Below are positions 52,097 to 60,999 of a DNA stretch of 64,000 bases, one piece after another; the stretch's first letter is position 1; every line of letters begins with the position of its first letter. The DNA comes from Proteobacteria bacterium ST_bin12 (GTDB taxonomy: Bacteria > Pseudomonadota > Gammaproteobacteria > Burkholderiales > Methylophilaceae). The translations under genes and the position numbers were made by a program. The notes under the pieces were generated by a model. That model saw only the letters and a program-made list of their open reading frames with translations. It was not told where the DNA came from and did not search any database. The stretch is from the NCBI GenBank assembly GCA_002083635.1, contig MSXP01000005.1:186001-250000 (forward strand), read 5' to 3'.

Positions 52097-54232
52097 ATGG
52101 AAAAAAATCCGCATAACAAAAACCTATTGGTTGAATTATTTGTTGAAGAACTACCGCCAAAAGCCTTAAACAAACTGGGTGAAGCTTTTTCAAGCGTGTT
52201 ATTTGAATCGCTGAAAACACAGGGTTTGACTTTAGAAAATGCCATTGTCACCGATTTTGCAACGCCTCGCCGCTTGGCAGCGCATATCAAATATGTGGCA
52301 GATAAAGCCGCTGATAAACAAATATCGCAAAAGCTGATGCCCGCTAATGTTGGCTTAGATGCCAATGGTAGTGCAACTCCCGCCCTGCTTAAAAAATTGC
52401 AAAGTTTAGGTGCAGATGCTTCTGCTGTTGCAAACCTTAAAAATGACAATAACACACTGTTTTTAGATGTATTACAAGCAGGTGTGACGCTGCCAGATGG
52501 TTTGCAAAAAGCTTTAAATGAAGCAATCGCAAAACTGCCAATTCCAAAAGTGATGACGTACCAATTGCATGAAAATACGCAAAACCCTGGTTGGGATAGC
52601 GTTAACTTTGTGCGCCCTGCGCATGCTTTAGTCGCCATGCATGGCAGCAGCACAATTGCGGTAAACGCGCTGGGCTTAAATGCCAGCAATATCACGCGTG
52701 GTCATCGCTTTGAAGCAAAACAGCCAGTGATTACCATTAAGCATGCTGATAGCTATGAACAACAATTGCTGGACGAAGGCGCCGTGATTGCCAGTTTTGC
52801 GACCAGAAAAGCTGAAATCGCCAACCAATTAAATGCCGCCGCTGCTAAACAGAGCCTTAAACCGATTGAAGATGACGCCTTATTGGATGAAGTGACCGCT
52901 TTGGTAGAGCGCCCGAATGTGTTGCTTGGCCAGTTTGAAGAGGTGTATTTAGAAGTGCCGCAAGAGTGCTTAATTTTGACCATGAAAGCCAATCAAAAAT
53001 ATTTTCCGCTTTTAGATACTAATGACAAACTCACCAATAAGTTTTTAATCGTTTCCAATATATCGCCAAAAGACCCAAGCGCTGTGATTGGCGGCAATGA
53101 GCGCGTTGTGCGCCCACGCTTGGCCGATGCAAAATTCTTCTTTGACCAAGACCGTAAAAAGACCTTAGAAAGCCGTATTGCTGGTTTAGACAAAGTGGTT
53201 TATCACAATAAATTGGGTAGCCAAGGTGAGCGTTCTCAGCGTGTAAGGGCAATCGCTAAATGGGTTGCTGAAAGAATTGACGCAGACCCTCAGTTAGCAG
53301 ACAGAGCAGCACAACTGGCAAAGGCAGATTTGCTAACTGATATGGTTGGTGAGTTTCCTGAACTACAAGGAATTATGGGTAGTTACTATGCACGCCATGA
53401 CAACGAAAATGAGTTGGTCGCAGAAGCTATTTCAGATCAATACGTAGCACGTGATGACTTAGATGATGCTTCAAATCTCGTAAGTGCATCGCTGTTAATT
53501 GCGGATAAAGTAGAAACTCTTGTTGGCATTTGGGCAATCGGGCTGAAACCAACAGGAGATAAAGACCCATTTGCGTTACGTCGTCATGCTTTAGGAATTA
53601 TTAAATCTTTCGAATTACTTGCTGCTAGCGCTTTCTATCAAAAACATGAATTTAGGTTATCACTTGATGACTTACTTGAGTTTACTGCAAAAACTTTCAC
53701 TGGAACTTTAATTTCAGTTTCAATGATTGAAGAAATAAAACAATTCATTTTTAATAGATATGAAAATCAGCTTTCAGTGCTCTTTAAATTACAAACTTTA
53801 GATGCTGTAATTTCATTAACACCACCGTTGCATGAAGTTTATAAAAGAGCGGATGCTGTGAATTCATTTCAGCAATTATCTGAAGCTAATAGCCTTGCCG
53901 CCGCCAACAAACGCGTAGGCAATATCTTGAAAAAAGTAGAAGGTGAAGTAAAAGCGGAAGTAAACGTAAACCTACTTAAAGAACCAGCAGAAATCGCTTT
54001 GAACACAGCCTTAAGCCAAGTAAAACCCGAAGCAGACAAGTTGTTTGAAAGTGGCGATTACACTAGCTCGCTTAAAGCGTTGGCGGCATTAAAATCACCA
54101 GTAGATGACTTTTTTGACAACGTGATGGTGAACGCGGAGGACCCTGCGCTTAAGGCGAACCGTTTAGGTTTATTGGCAACTTTGCACCAAACCATGAACC
54201 GCGTTGCGGATTTATCTAAGTTGGCAAGTTAA
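52097..54232 (+). CDS. glyS: Glycine--tRNA ligase beta subunit
   Basis: The beta chain (711 residues) carries tRNA recognition. It shows LLVELFVEELPPKALNKLG near residue 9, RVVRPRLADAKFFFDQDRKK near 336 and KDPFALRRHALGIIK near 490, with full length for the family. Within the gene, bases about 53290-53900 are clearly more AT-rich than both flanks (20-30% GC per 60 bases against about 50% before it) and use different codons, although the protein still looks normal. This suggests gene conversion or transfer of a segment. Confidence 0.97.
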   Translation: MEKNPHNKNLLVELFVEELPPKALNKLGEAFSSVLFESLKTQGLTLENAIVTDFATPRRLAAHIKYVADKAADKQISQKLMPANVGLDANGSATPALLKKLQSLGADASAVANLKNDNNTLFLDVLQAGVTLPDGLQKALNEAIAKLPIPKVMTYQLHENTQNPGWDSVNFVRPAHALVAMHGSSTIAVNALGLNASNITRGHRFEAKQPVITIKHADSYEQQLLDEGAVIASFATRKAEIANQLNAAAAKQSLKPIEDDALLDEVTALVERPNVLLGQFEEVYLEVPQECLILTMKANQKYFPLLDTNDKLTNKFLIVSNISPKDPSAVIGGNERVVRPRLADAKFFFDQDRKKTLESRIAGLDKVVYHNKLGSQGERSQRVRAIAKWVAERIDADPQLADRAAQLAKADLLTDMVGEFPELQGIMGSYYARHDNENELVAEAISDQYVARDDLDDASNLVSASLLIADKVETLVGIWAIGLKPTGDKDPFALRRHALGIIKSFELLAASAFYQKHEFRLSLDDLLEFTAKTFTGTLISVSMIEEIKQFIFNRYENQLSVLFKLQTLDAVISLTPPLHEVYKRADAVNSFQQLSEANSLAAANKRVGNILKKVEGEVKAEVNVNLLKEPAEIALNTALSQVKPEADKLFESGDYTSSLKALAALKSPVDDFFDNVMVNAEDPALKANRLGLLATLHQTMNRVADLSKLAS

Positions 54233-54243
54233 GGCGAACCCAC

Positions 54244-54801
54244 ATGAAGCTGGTCATTTTAGATAGAGACGGCGTTATCAATCAAGATTCGGCCAATTTC
54301 ATCAAAAATCCAAATGAGTGGATTCCGATTGCTGGTAGCCTTGAGGCGATTGCGTTACTGAATCAATCAGGTTTTCGCGTGGCGTTGGCAACAAATCAAA
54401 GCGGTATTGCGCGTGGCTTGTTTGATATGGTGACACTTAATGCTATTCACGACAAAATGCATCGCGCGTTGGCTTTGGTGGGCGGACGCATTGACGCCCT
54501 GTTCTATTGCCCACATGCAGCGGATGACCATTGCAATTGCCGCAAACCCAAAACGGGCATGATCGAAGATATTGGCCGCCGGTTTTCCATTGAGCTAAGC
54601 AAAGTGTATGGCATTGGTGATGCGTATCGCGATTTGCAGGCGTTTGCGGATGCGGGCTGTAAACCAATATTAGTGCGCACAGGCAAAGGTGAAGAAACAT
54701 TGGCACAAGCTAAAAGCGCTGATAAACCATTACCAAAAAACACCTTAATTTTTGCTGATTTAAACGAAGCTGTACAACATATTATTGCAGAAGAAACCTA
54801 A
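54244..54801 (+). CDS. gmhB: D-glycero-beta-D-manno-heptose 1,7-bisphosphate 7-phosphatase
   Basis: GmhB is a HAD phosphatase in ADP-heptose synthesis for lipopolysaccharide. The 185 residues show the HAD motif LDRDGVINQDS near residue 5, ATNQSGIARGLF near 47, the zinc loop CPHAADDHCNCRKP near 87 and IGDAYRDLQA near 121. The order glyS-gmhB-plsC is common in betaproteobacteria. Confidence 0.94.
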   Translation: MKLVILDRDGVINQDSANFIKNPNEWIPIAGSLEAIALLNQSGFRVALATNQSGIARGLFDMVTLNAIHDKMHRALALVGGRIDALFYCPHAADDHCNCRKPKTGMIEDIGRRFSIELSKVYGIGDAYRDLQAFADAGCKPILVRTGKGEETLAQAKSADKPLPKNTLIFADLNEAVQHIIAEET

Positions 54802-54821
54802 GTAAGAACGCCAAAAGCACG

Positions 54822-55544
54822 ATGCAAATTTTATTATTTTTACGCTCTGTTCTATTCTTTATGGGCCAAGTGATTGCCGCTCCAATATTCACTTTTATCG
54901 CTTTTTTAGCCTTGCCACTTAACCCTATCACCCGCAATTTTCTAATCTCTGGCTGGGCACGCAGTATGATTTGGTGGTTGCGCATCACTTGCAATATCAC
55001 ACACAAAATCAGCGGCTTAGAGCATCTGCCAAACACACCAAGCATCATCCTATCCAAACACCAATCGGCATGGGAAACCTTGGCTTTTCAAGCCATTTTT
55101 CCTGAACAATCTTATGTAATGAAACGTGAATTATTGTGGATTCCTATTTTTGGCTGGGGCTTAGCCATGAGCTCGCCTATTGCTATTGACCGCAGCGCAG
55201 GCCGCGAAGCCTTAAAAAAATTGGTAGCCAAAGGCAAAGACAGGTTAAACAAAGGCTTGTGGGTGGTTATTTTTCCAGAAGGCACGCGCAAATCATCAGG
55301 TGAGCGCGGCAAATATCATATTGGCGGCGCATGGCTTGCCACGCATACCAACACGCAAATCGTACCTGTTGCGCATAACGCTGGCGAATTTTGGGCTAAG
55401 AATAGCTTTATTAAAAAAGCTGGGGTGATTCAGTTGCATGTTGGCCCAGCGATTCAAACTGCTGGTTTAAAAGCAGATGCCGCAAATCAGTTAACTGAGG
55501 CGTGGATTGAGGCTGAAATGCTCAAGTTAACGCATCAATCTTAG
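54822..55544 (+). CDS. plsC: 1-acyl-sn-glycerol-3-phosphate acyltransferase
   Basis: The enzyme forms phosphatidic acid from lysophosphatidate. The 240 residues have an N-terminal membrane segment (about 5-30) and the LPLAT motifs: KHQSAWETLAFQ near 70 (H-x4-E variant, common in beta/gammaproteobacteria), PIAIDRSAGREA near 112 and VIFPEGTRKSSG near 148. It follows gmhB by 20 bp. Confidence 0.92.
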   Translation: MQILLFLRSVLFFMGQVIAAPIFTFIAFLALPLNPITRNFLISGWARSMIWWLRITCNITHKISGLEHLPNTPSIILSKHQSAWETLAFQAIFPEQSYVMKRELLWIPIFGWGLAMSSPIAIDRSAGREALKKLVAKGKDRLNKGLWVVIFPEGTRKSSGERGKYHIGGAWLATHTNTQIVPVAHNAGEFWAKNSFIKKAGVIQLHVGPAIQTAGLKADAANQLTEAWIEAEMLKLTHQS

Positions 55545-55553
55545 CTAAAAATC

Positions 55554-56264
55554 ATGCCGAATAAAGTGTTAACTCTGACTAATGGGCAAACGATTTCTTA
55601 CTTGTTAGAACATCGTCAGCGCCGCACGGTTGGTTTAAAAATTACCGAAAACGGCTTAGTGGTGCATGCGCCAAAGCGTATTTTCGCTTTTCAGCTTAAT
55701 CAAATCTTGCAACAAAAATCGGGCTGGATACTGAATAAACTGCAAGCGCGCGAAGCGAATCAAATCGATACTTTAAGTTGGGTGGATGGTGAACATTTAC
55801 TATATTTAGGTCAAGATATTCGGTTAAGTATTATGCCGAATCCGAGCAATAAAGCCGTTATATTGGATGCAAATCAACTGCTTTTAGCAACGCCAACGCC
55901 CGATAATCACACACTTATTCAGCGCAAAGTCGTTCAGTGGTATCAAAAACAAGCGTGCTTAGATTTTAGTCGCCGACTGGCAATTCTAGCCGCCAAGCTA
56001 GGCGTAGCGACACCGCCACTAACCTTATCTAATGCAAAATCACGCTGGGGTAGCTGCAATAGTCGCGGTGAAGTGCGGCTGAACTGGCGCTTACTGCAAG
56101 CGCCGCCGCATATTATTAATTATGTGATATGCCACGAACTAGCGCATTTAAAACAGATGAATCACTCTGCCAAATTTTGGGCGGTGGTTGAAAGCTTATT
56201 CCCCGATTACAAACAAGCCGAAAAAGCATTGAAAGCGCTATCGCCGCAATTGCACAGAATGTAG
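55554..56264 (+). CDS. YgjP-like metallopeptidase (M48/DUF45)
   Basis: This 236-residue protein of the YgjP/DUF45 family has the zinc motif CHELAHLKQMNHSAKFW (HELAH, third ligand His downstream) near residue 195, preceded by SRWGSCNSRGEVRLNWRLLQAP near 163. It is probably a cytoplasmic metalloprotease; substrates are unknown. It lies 9 bp after plsC. Confidence 0.93.
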   Translation: MPNKVLTLTNGQTISYLLEHRQRRTVGLKITENGLVVHAPKRIFAFQLNQILQQKSGWILNKLQAREANQIDTLSWVDGEHLLYLGQDIRLSIMPNPSNKAVILDANQLLLATPTPDNHTLIQRKVVQWYQKQACLDFSRRLAILAAKLGVATPPLTLSNAKSRWGSCNSRGEVRLNWRLLQAPPHIINYVICHELAHLKQMNHSAKFWAVVESLFPDYKQAEKALKALSPQLHRM

Positions 56265-56290
56265 ACTTAACCCTTAAAATTGCTTAAAAA

Positions 56291-56884
56291 TTACATGAGT
56301 TTCTTTAAGTCACTCGCTATATCCGCTGGTTTTTGTCCATAATCCAAATAAAGTCTGATTTTGCCAGTTTTATCAAACACATACATGCCTGCGCTATGGT
56401 CTATTGTGTAGTCAGTTTTGGCTTTATTTTCTACTTTTGAGTAGTAAATTTTAAAGTTACCTAAGGTTTCAGCGGTTTCTTGCAAGCTGCCCCATAAACC
56501 TATGAAACGCGGGTCAAACGATGGTACAAACTGTGCCAATACTTCTTGCGTGTCGCGTTGCGGATCTACAGTGACAAATATCACTTGCACTTCATCTGAC
56601 TTAGCACCTAATAATTTCATGGTTTGTTTCAAATCAACCATAGTCGTTGGGCACACATCTGGGCAATGTGTGTAGCCAAAAAATAGCGTCACGACTTTGC
56701 CTTTAAAATCACGCATAGTGCGCATTTTTCCGTTGTGGTCGGTTAATGCTAATGGCTTTAGGAAATCGGCACCGGTAATATCTGTACCTACAAAGCTTGC
56801 GGCTTTGTTATCACTGCCTGATTGGGCATTTGGGTTGCAAGCACTTAAAAATAGCACCAAGCTGGCCAACAATAATTTTTTCAT
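56291..56884 (-). CDS. SCO1/SenC family copper protein
   Basis: SCO proteins deliver copper to cytochrome c oxidase or act in redox control. The 197-residue product is a likely lipoprotein (lipobox LFLSAC near residue 16). It has a thioredoxin fold with the CPDVCPTT (CxxxC) copper motif near 78 and the distal His in TIDHSAGMYVFD near 162. All three copper ligands are present. It is a single gene in this region. Confidence 0.94.
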   Translation of the reverse strand: MKKLLLASLVLFLSACNPNAQSGSDNKAASFVGTDITGADFLKPLALTDHNGKMRTMRDFKGKVVTLFFGYTHCPDVCPTTMVDLKQTMKLLGAKSDEVQVIFVTVDPQRDTQEVLAQFVPSFDPRFIGLWGSLQETAETLGNFKIYYSKVENKAKTDYTIDHSAGMYVFDKTGKIRLYLDYGQKPADIASDLKKLM

Positions 56885-57002
56885 CGCTAAAACTCCTATT
56901 AAACGCTGTATTTATTCAATATTTTGATTTTATCATGCATATAGAAGTTCGCCCTTTAGTTTACAATAATGCTTTTGCAAAATTAAAGCTTTAAGGAACA
57001 GT

Positions 57003-57947
57003 ATGGCAAACCCAGCAGCAACTTCTGGCGGCATGGCAGACCGCGATGGCGTAATTTGGTATGACGGCAAAATGGTGAATTGGCGTGATGCCACCACCCA
57101 CGTGTTAACACACACTCTGCATTACGGTATGGGCGTATTTGAAGGCGTGCGTGCGTATAAAACCGATAAAGGTACCGCGATTTTCCGTTTAAAAGAGCAC
57201 ACCGACCGCTTATTCAGAAGTGCGCATATTCTGCAAATGAAAATGCCATTTACTAAAGAAGAAATGATGGAAGCGCAAAAAGCGGCAGTGCGCGAAAATA
57301 ATCTGGAATCAGCATATATGCGCCCAATGGCGTTTTATGGCGCTGAAGCGATGGGTATATCCGCTAAAACATTGTCTACGCATGTGATTGTTGCCGCTTG
57401 GAAATGGGGTGCGTATATGGGTCAAGAGGCGTTGGATAACGGCATTCGCGTGAAAACCAGCTCATTCTCTCGCCATCATGTGAATATCACCATGTGTAAA
57501 GCCAAAGCCAATGGCAACTACATGAACTCGATCTTGGCGCATCAAGAAGCGGCGCAAGATGGTTACGATGAAGCGTTATTATTAGATGTGGATGGCTTTG
57601 TGGCTGAAGGTTCTGGCGAAAATATCTTTATCGTACGTAACGGTAAACTGTATACGCCTGATTTAACATCGGCCTTAGAAGGTATTACGCGCGACACTAT
57701 CGTGCAACTAGCGGGTGAAATTGGTTTGCAAGTGATTGAAAAACGCATCACACGCGATGAAGTGTACTCTGCAGATGAGGCTTTTTTTACAGGCACTGCT
57801 GCAGAAGTAACACCAATCCGTGAACTAGATCGCCGCAATATTGGTACTGGCACCGCTGGCCCAGTAACGAAACAATTGCAAAAACTGTTCTTTGATGTGG
57901 TTACTGGCAAATCGGCCAAGCATGCCGATTGGTTAACACTAGTTTAA
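57003..57947 (+). CDS. ilvE: Branched-chain amino acid aminotransferase
   Basis: IlvE performs the last step of Leu, Ile and Val synthesis. The 314-residue PLP enzyme (fold type IV) shows VLTHTLHYGMGVFEGVRAYK near residue 33, the lysine region CKAKANGNYMNSILAHQEA near 163 and DVDGFVAEGSGENIF near 194. AAGGAA lies 6 bp before the ATG. A zinc-finger gene follows after 22 bp. Confidence 0.96.
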   Translation: MANPAATSGGMADRDGVIWYDGKMVNWRDATTHVLTHTLHYGMGVFEGVRAYKTDKGTAIFRLKEHTDRLFRSAHILQMKMPFTKEEMMEAQKAAVRENNLESAYMRPMAFYGAEAMGISAKTLSTHVIVAAWKWGAYMGQEALDNGIRVKTSSFSRHHVNITMCKAKANGNYMNSILAHQEAAQDGYDEALLLDVDGFVAEGSGENIFIVRNGKLYTPDLTSALEGITRDTIVQLAGEIGLQVIEKRITRDEVYSADEAFFTGTAAEVTPIRELDRRNIGTGTAGPVTKQLQKLFFDVVTGKSAKHADWLTLV

Positions 57948-57969
57948 TGATTCGTTAATAGGAATTAAC

Positions 57970-58158
57970 ATGTCAGATGTGAAAGAAATAGAAATCACCG
58001 CAAAAGACCTGCCCTTACACTGCCCCACCAAAGAGGTAGCGATTTGGGCTAGTCACCCGCGGGTATTTTTAGATGTTGCCGCAACGGGGCATGTTGCTTG
58101 CCCTTACTGTGGTACACAATACAAGTTAAAAGCAGGCGAAGTGATTTCGCATCACTAG
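57970..58158 (+). CDS. Zinc-finger protein (zf-CHCC, NDUFS6-like)
   Basis: A 62-residue protein with a CHCC-type zinc site: CPTKEVAIWASHPRVFLDV near residue 18 and GHVACPYCGTQYKL near 43. Betaproteobacteria often carry this small gene next to ilvE. The domain is shared with the mitochondrial complex I subunit NDUFS6; its bacterial role is not known. Confidence 0.92.
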   Translation: MSDVKEIEITAKDLPLHCPTKEVAIWASHPRVFLDVAATGHVACPYCGTQYKLKAGEVISHH

Positions 58159-58182
58159 TTTTAGTTATCCCGCCTTTCTTTT

Positions 58183-58353
58183 GTGAACCGCAATCGCCAG
58201 CAGGATGACACCTTAAACCTGCTTAAATCAGGAAAGCTGCTAGGTAGCACCAGCCTTAAACTTCAATGTGACTTAACCGAATTTCCAGCGGAAATTTTTT
58301 CGCTAGCCGATACCTTATAGATTCTGGATTTATCTGGCAATGCGCTTAGCTCG
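58183..58353 (+). pseudogene. 5' part of the LRR kinase gene, cut by an amber codon
   Basis: From a GTG at 58183 the frame reads a typical start of an LRR kinase (DTLNLLKSGKLLGSTSLKL, then LTEFPAEIFSLADTL) and stops at TAG 58318-58320. It then continues in the same frame as ILDLSGNALSSLPDNL. Homologues have Glu at this place (TLEILDLSGN), so a single GAG to TAG change would explain it. The downstream part can restart only at a TTG (58354) or later. Confidence 0.75.
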
Positions 58354-59556
58354 TTGCCAGATAATTTAGATAAACTGCATAAATTGCGGATTTTATTTTG
58401 CTCATCCAATCAATTTACGCATTTACCAGAGGTGTTGGGCAAGTGCCAAAATTTGAGCATGATTGGCTTCAAATCCAATAAAATCAATCACATCTCTGAA
58501 TCCGCAATCCCTACCCAAGCCTTACGTTGGTTAATCTTAACGGATAACGCGCTTAGCAAATTGCCCAATAGCATTGGCGATTGCCAGCATATGCAAAAAT
58601 TGATGCTGGCTGGCAACCAATTAAAAAAGTTGCCAGAAAATCTAAGAAACTGCAAAAAAATAGAGTTACTAAGAATTTCAGCGAACCAGCTGGAGTCATT
58701 GCCAGATTGGCTATTTAGCTTACCAAAATTAAGCTGGTTGGCTTATGCGGGCAACCCATTCAGTGATGAAATTGAAACGAAATTAATCGCGCAACAGCCT
58801 ATTGCCATCATTAATTGGACTGACTTACAACTACAGCAACAATTAGGCGAAGGCGCCTCTGGCTTGATTTATCAAGCGCAGTGGCAGGTTGACGCTTTTA
58901 CAAACAAAGCAGTTGCAGTCAAAATGTTTAAAGCCGATTTAACCAGCGATGGCCTGCCACGCTGCGAAGTGCATGCTACTGCTCTTGCTGGGCAGCACCC
59001 AAACTTATTGGGCTTAGAAGGAATTGTTAGCCAGCATCCAGAAGGTGCGCAAGGCATGGTGATGCCGCTTATGGATGCTGATTTAAAAGTGCTTGCAGAC
59101 CCGCCCAGCTTTGAATCCTGTAGCCGCGACGTGTATAACTCGAGTACCAAATTCACCTTGGAAAGTGTATTAAATATCGCGCATTCAATTGCATCTGTGG
59201 TTTCTCACTTGCATGCGCAAGGCATTACGCATGGCGATTTGTATGCGCACAATGTACTCACCAATAGCAATGATGACGTGATGTTGAGTGATTTTGGCGG
59301 CGCATCGTTTTTGCCTGAAGATAACCTTGCGCAATCGCATCATCTGCAAGGTATTGAATCGCACGCTTTTTCTTGTTTGTTTGCAGAGTTATTAACGCGT
59401 TGTGATGCCGACAATAATACAACTGCGGCATTATGGGCACTTCAAGCGCAATGCGCGCAAACAAATAATGCCAAAAGGCCTTTATTTAATGTAATTGAAG
59501 ATAAGTTAAATCTGCTAAAACAAGCACATTTAACACAAAGTACTACAAACGTTTAA
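58354..59556 (+). CDS. Leucine-rich repeat protein kinase, N-terminus lost
   Basis: The 400 residues after the amber codon hold four or five leucine-rich repeats (e.g. LRILFCSSNQFTHLPEVLGK, LILTDNALSKLPNSIGDC, LLRISANQLESLPDWL; about residues 5-145). A Ser/Thr kinase domain follows: LGEGASGLIYQA near 166, AVAVKMFK near 190, catalytic HGDLYAHNVL near 290 and DFGGAS near 311. The catalytic Asp and DFG are intact. If a TTG at 58354 or a later Met starts translation, a kinase with fewer repeats might still be made. The 3' end overlaps murI by 14 bp. Confidence 0.8.
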   Translation: MPDNLDKLHKLRILFCSSNQFTHLPEVLGKCQNLSMIGFKSNKINHISESAIPTQALRWLILTDNALSKLPNSIGDCQHMQKLMLAGNQLKKLPENLRNCKKIELLRISANQLESLPDWLFSLPKLSWLAYAGNPFSDEIETKLIAQQPIAIINWTDLQLQQQLGEGASGLIYQAQWQVDAFTNKAVAVKMFKADLTSDGLPRCEVHATALAGQHPNLLGLEGIVSQHPEGAQGMVMPLMDADLKVLADPPSFESCSRDVYNSSTKFTLESVLNIAHSIASVVSHLHAQGITHGDLYAHNVLTNSNDDVMLSDFGGASFLPEDNLAQSHHLQGIESHAFSCLFAELLTRCDADNNTTAALWALQAQCAQTNNAKRPLFNVIEDKLNLLKQAHLTQSTTNV

Positions 59557-60379
59557 CTTCAGCAGATTGACTCCACAATTGACTAATCACCTGCTTGGCA
59601 TTTTCTGCTTCGCTATTGGTGCAAAAAGTCACGTTGGCTATCTCTTTGGATTCAGTCAATAAATTCAACTCAGCCAATCGTTTTTGCAAATACTTGGCTA
59701 CCGCCGCACCTGTATCAATCAAAGTAACTTCCGAACCCACTGTCTGCTCAATCAAAGGTCGCACGAAAGGATAATGCGTACAGCCTAAAACAATTGTATC
59801 CGCGCCCTCATCCAACAAAGGTTTGCAATATTGTTGAATCAATTTTAGGGTGTTTTCATGTGTTAACTCGCCGCGCTCAATGCACTCTACCAAGCCAACA
59901 CAGGCTTGCGTCACTACTTCTACATTGCGGCCATAGGTTTCTAACAAAGCAGAAAACTGCGCGCTTTTAAGGGTGCCAACAGTGGCAAGCACGCCAATAA
60001 TGCCGTTTTTACTGGCTTCAGCGGCGGGCTTTACGGCAGGCTCCATGCCTATGATTGGAATATTAAAGCCAGGTAAATCATATTTTGCACGCAGCGCATC
60101 AATCGCTGCTGCGGTGGCGGTATTACAAGCGACTACCAACGCTTTGACGTTCTTAGCGATTAAAAAATCGGCAATCTCAAAGCAGCGTGCGGTAATTTCG
60201 GCTGGGGTTCTGCTGCCATATGGCGCGTATTTACTATCGGCAACATACAACAAATCTTCATGCGGCAACAAAGCGTGAATGTGTTTTAGCACGCTAATGC
60301 CGCCAACGCCAGAATCAAACACGCCAATTGGGCGGTTATCAGGCAAAATTGACAGCTTATTCAATGAAAGTGAAGTCAT
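59543..60379 (-). CDS. murI: Glutamate racemase
   Basis: MurI makes D-glutamate for peptidoglycan. The 278 residues show IGVFDSGVGGISVLKHI near 18, the first catalytic Cys in VVACNTATAAAI near 82 and the second in VLGCTHYPFVRP near 197. It is convergent with the LRR kinase gene and overlaps it by 14 bp; it is divergent from the adenosyltransferase gene (49 bp). Confidence 0.96.
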   Translation of the reverse strand: MTSLSLNKLSILPDNRPIGVFDSGVGGISVLKHIHALLPHEDLLYVADSKYAPYGSRTPAEITARCFEIADFLIAKNVKALVVACNTATAAAIDALRAKYDLPGFNIPIIGMEPAVKPAAEASKNGIIGVLATVGTLKSAQFSALLETYGRNVEVVTQACVGLVECIERGELTHENTLKLIQQYCKPLLDEGADTIVLGCTHYPFVRPLIEQTVGSEVTLIDTGAAVAKYLQKRLAELNLLTESKEIANVTFCTNSEAENAKQVISQLWSQSAEVKRL

Positions 60380-60428
60380 CGAAATACGATTGGATGATTT
60401 ATAATGTTTGGATTATATAGGATATTAA

Positions 60429-60980
60429 ATGGCAAATAGGCTTAGCAAAATTTACACGCGCACAGGTGACATGGGCACTACAGGCTTGGGCGATGGCACA
60501 CGGGTGGCAAAAGACAGTTTGCGTGTAGTAGCGATGGGTGATGTGGATGAGCTAAATTCTGTGCTTGGATTATTATTAACTGAGCCCGTATCTGCCAAAA
60601 TTCGCGATTGTTTAACGCGCGTGCAGCATGATTTATTTGATATGGGTGGCGAAATTTGCATGCCGGGCTATGACTTAATTAAGCCTGAACGTGTGACTGC
60701 ATTAGAAACCATTTTAGACGAATGGAATGACAATCTACCACCGTTAAAAGAGTTTATTTTGCCCGGTGGTAGTCGCGCAGCGGCTTATTGCCATCTGGCT
60801 AGAACCGTTTGTAGACGTGCCGAGCGGCAAATGCATACCTTAAACGCACAAGAAAAAATCACTGAAATATCTTTACAATATATCAATCGGCTATCCGATT
60901 TATTATTTGTGTTGTGCCGCGTTTTAAATGTAGAAGCTGGCGTGCCTGATGTGCTGTGGCAAAATGAGTTTAAGAAATAA
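60429..60980 (+). CDS. Cob(I)alamin adenosyltransferase, PduO type
   Basis: The enzyme adenosylates corrinoids to coenzyme B12. The 183 residues match the PduO-type fold: IYTRTGDMGTTGLGDGTRVAKD near residue 8, GDVDELNSVLGLLL near 38, FILPGGSRAAAYCHLARTVCRRAER near 112 and INRLSDLLFVL near 153. No other B12 gene is nearby; it probably serves corrinoid salvage. Confidence 0.94.
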   Translation: MANRLSKIYTRTGDMGTTGLGDGTRVAKDSLRVVAMGDVDELNSVLGLLLTEPVSAKIRDCLTRVQHDLFDMGGEICMPGYDLIKPERVTALETILDEWNDNLPPLKEFILPGGSRAAAYCHLARTVCRRAERQMHTLNAQEKITEISLQYINRLSDLLFVLCRVLNVEAGVPDVLWQNEFKK

Positions 60981-60999
60981 GCGAAATGATTAAACCTAA

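Noticed and set aside
58318..58320. TAG in the LRR kinase gene as a recoded amino acid
   Set aside because: No sign of pyrrolysine use or other recoding in the window, and a Glu codon is expected there; a simple mutation explains it.
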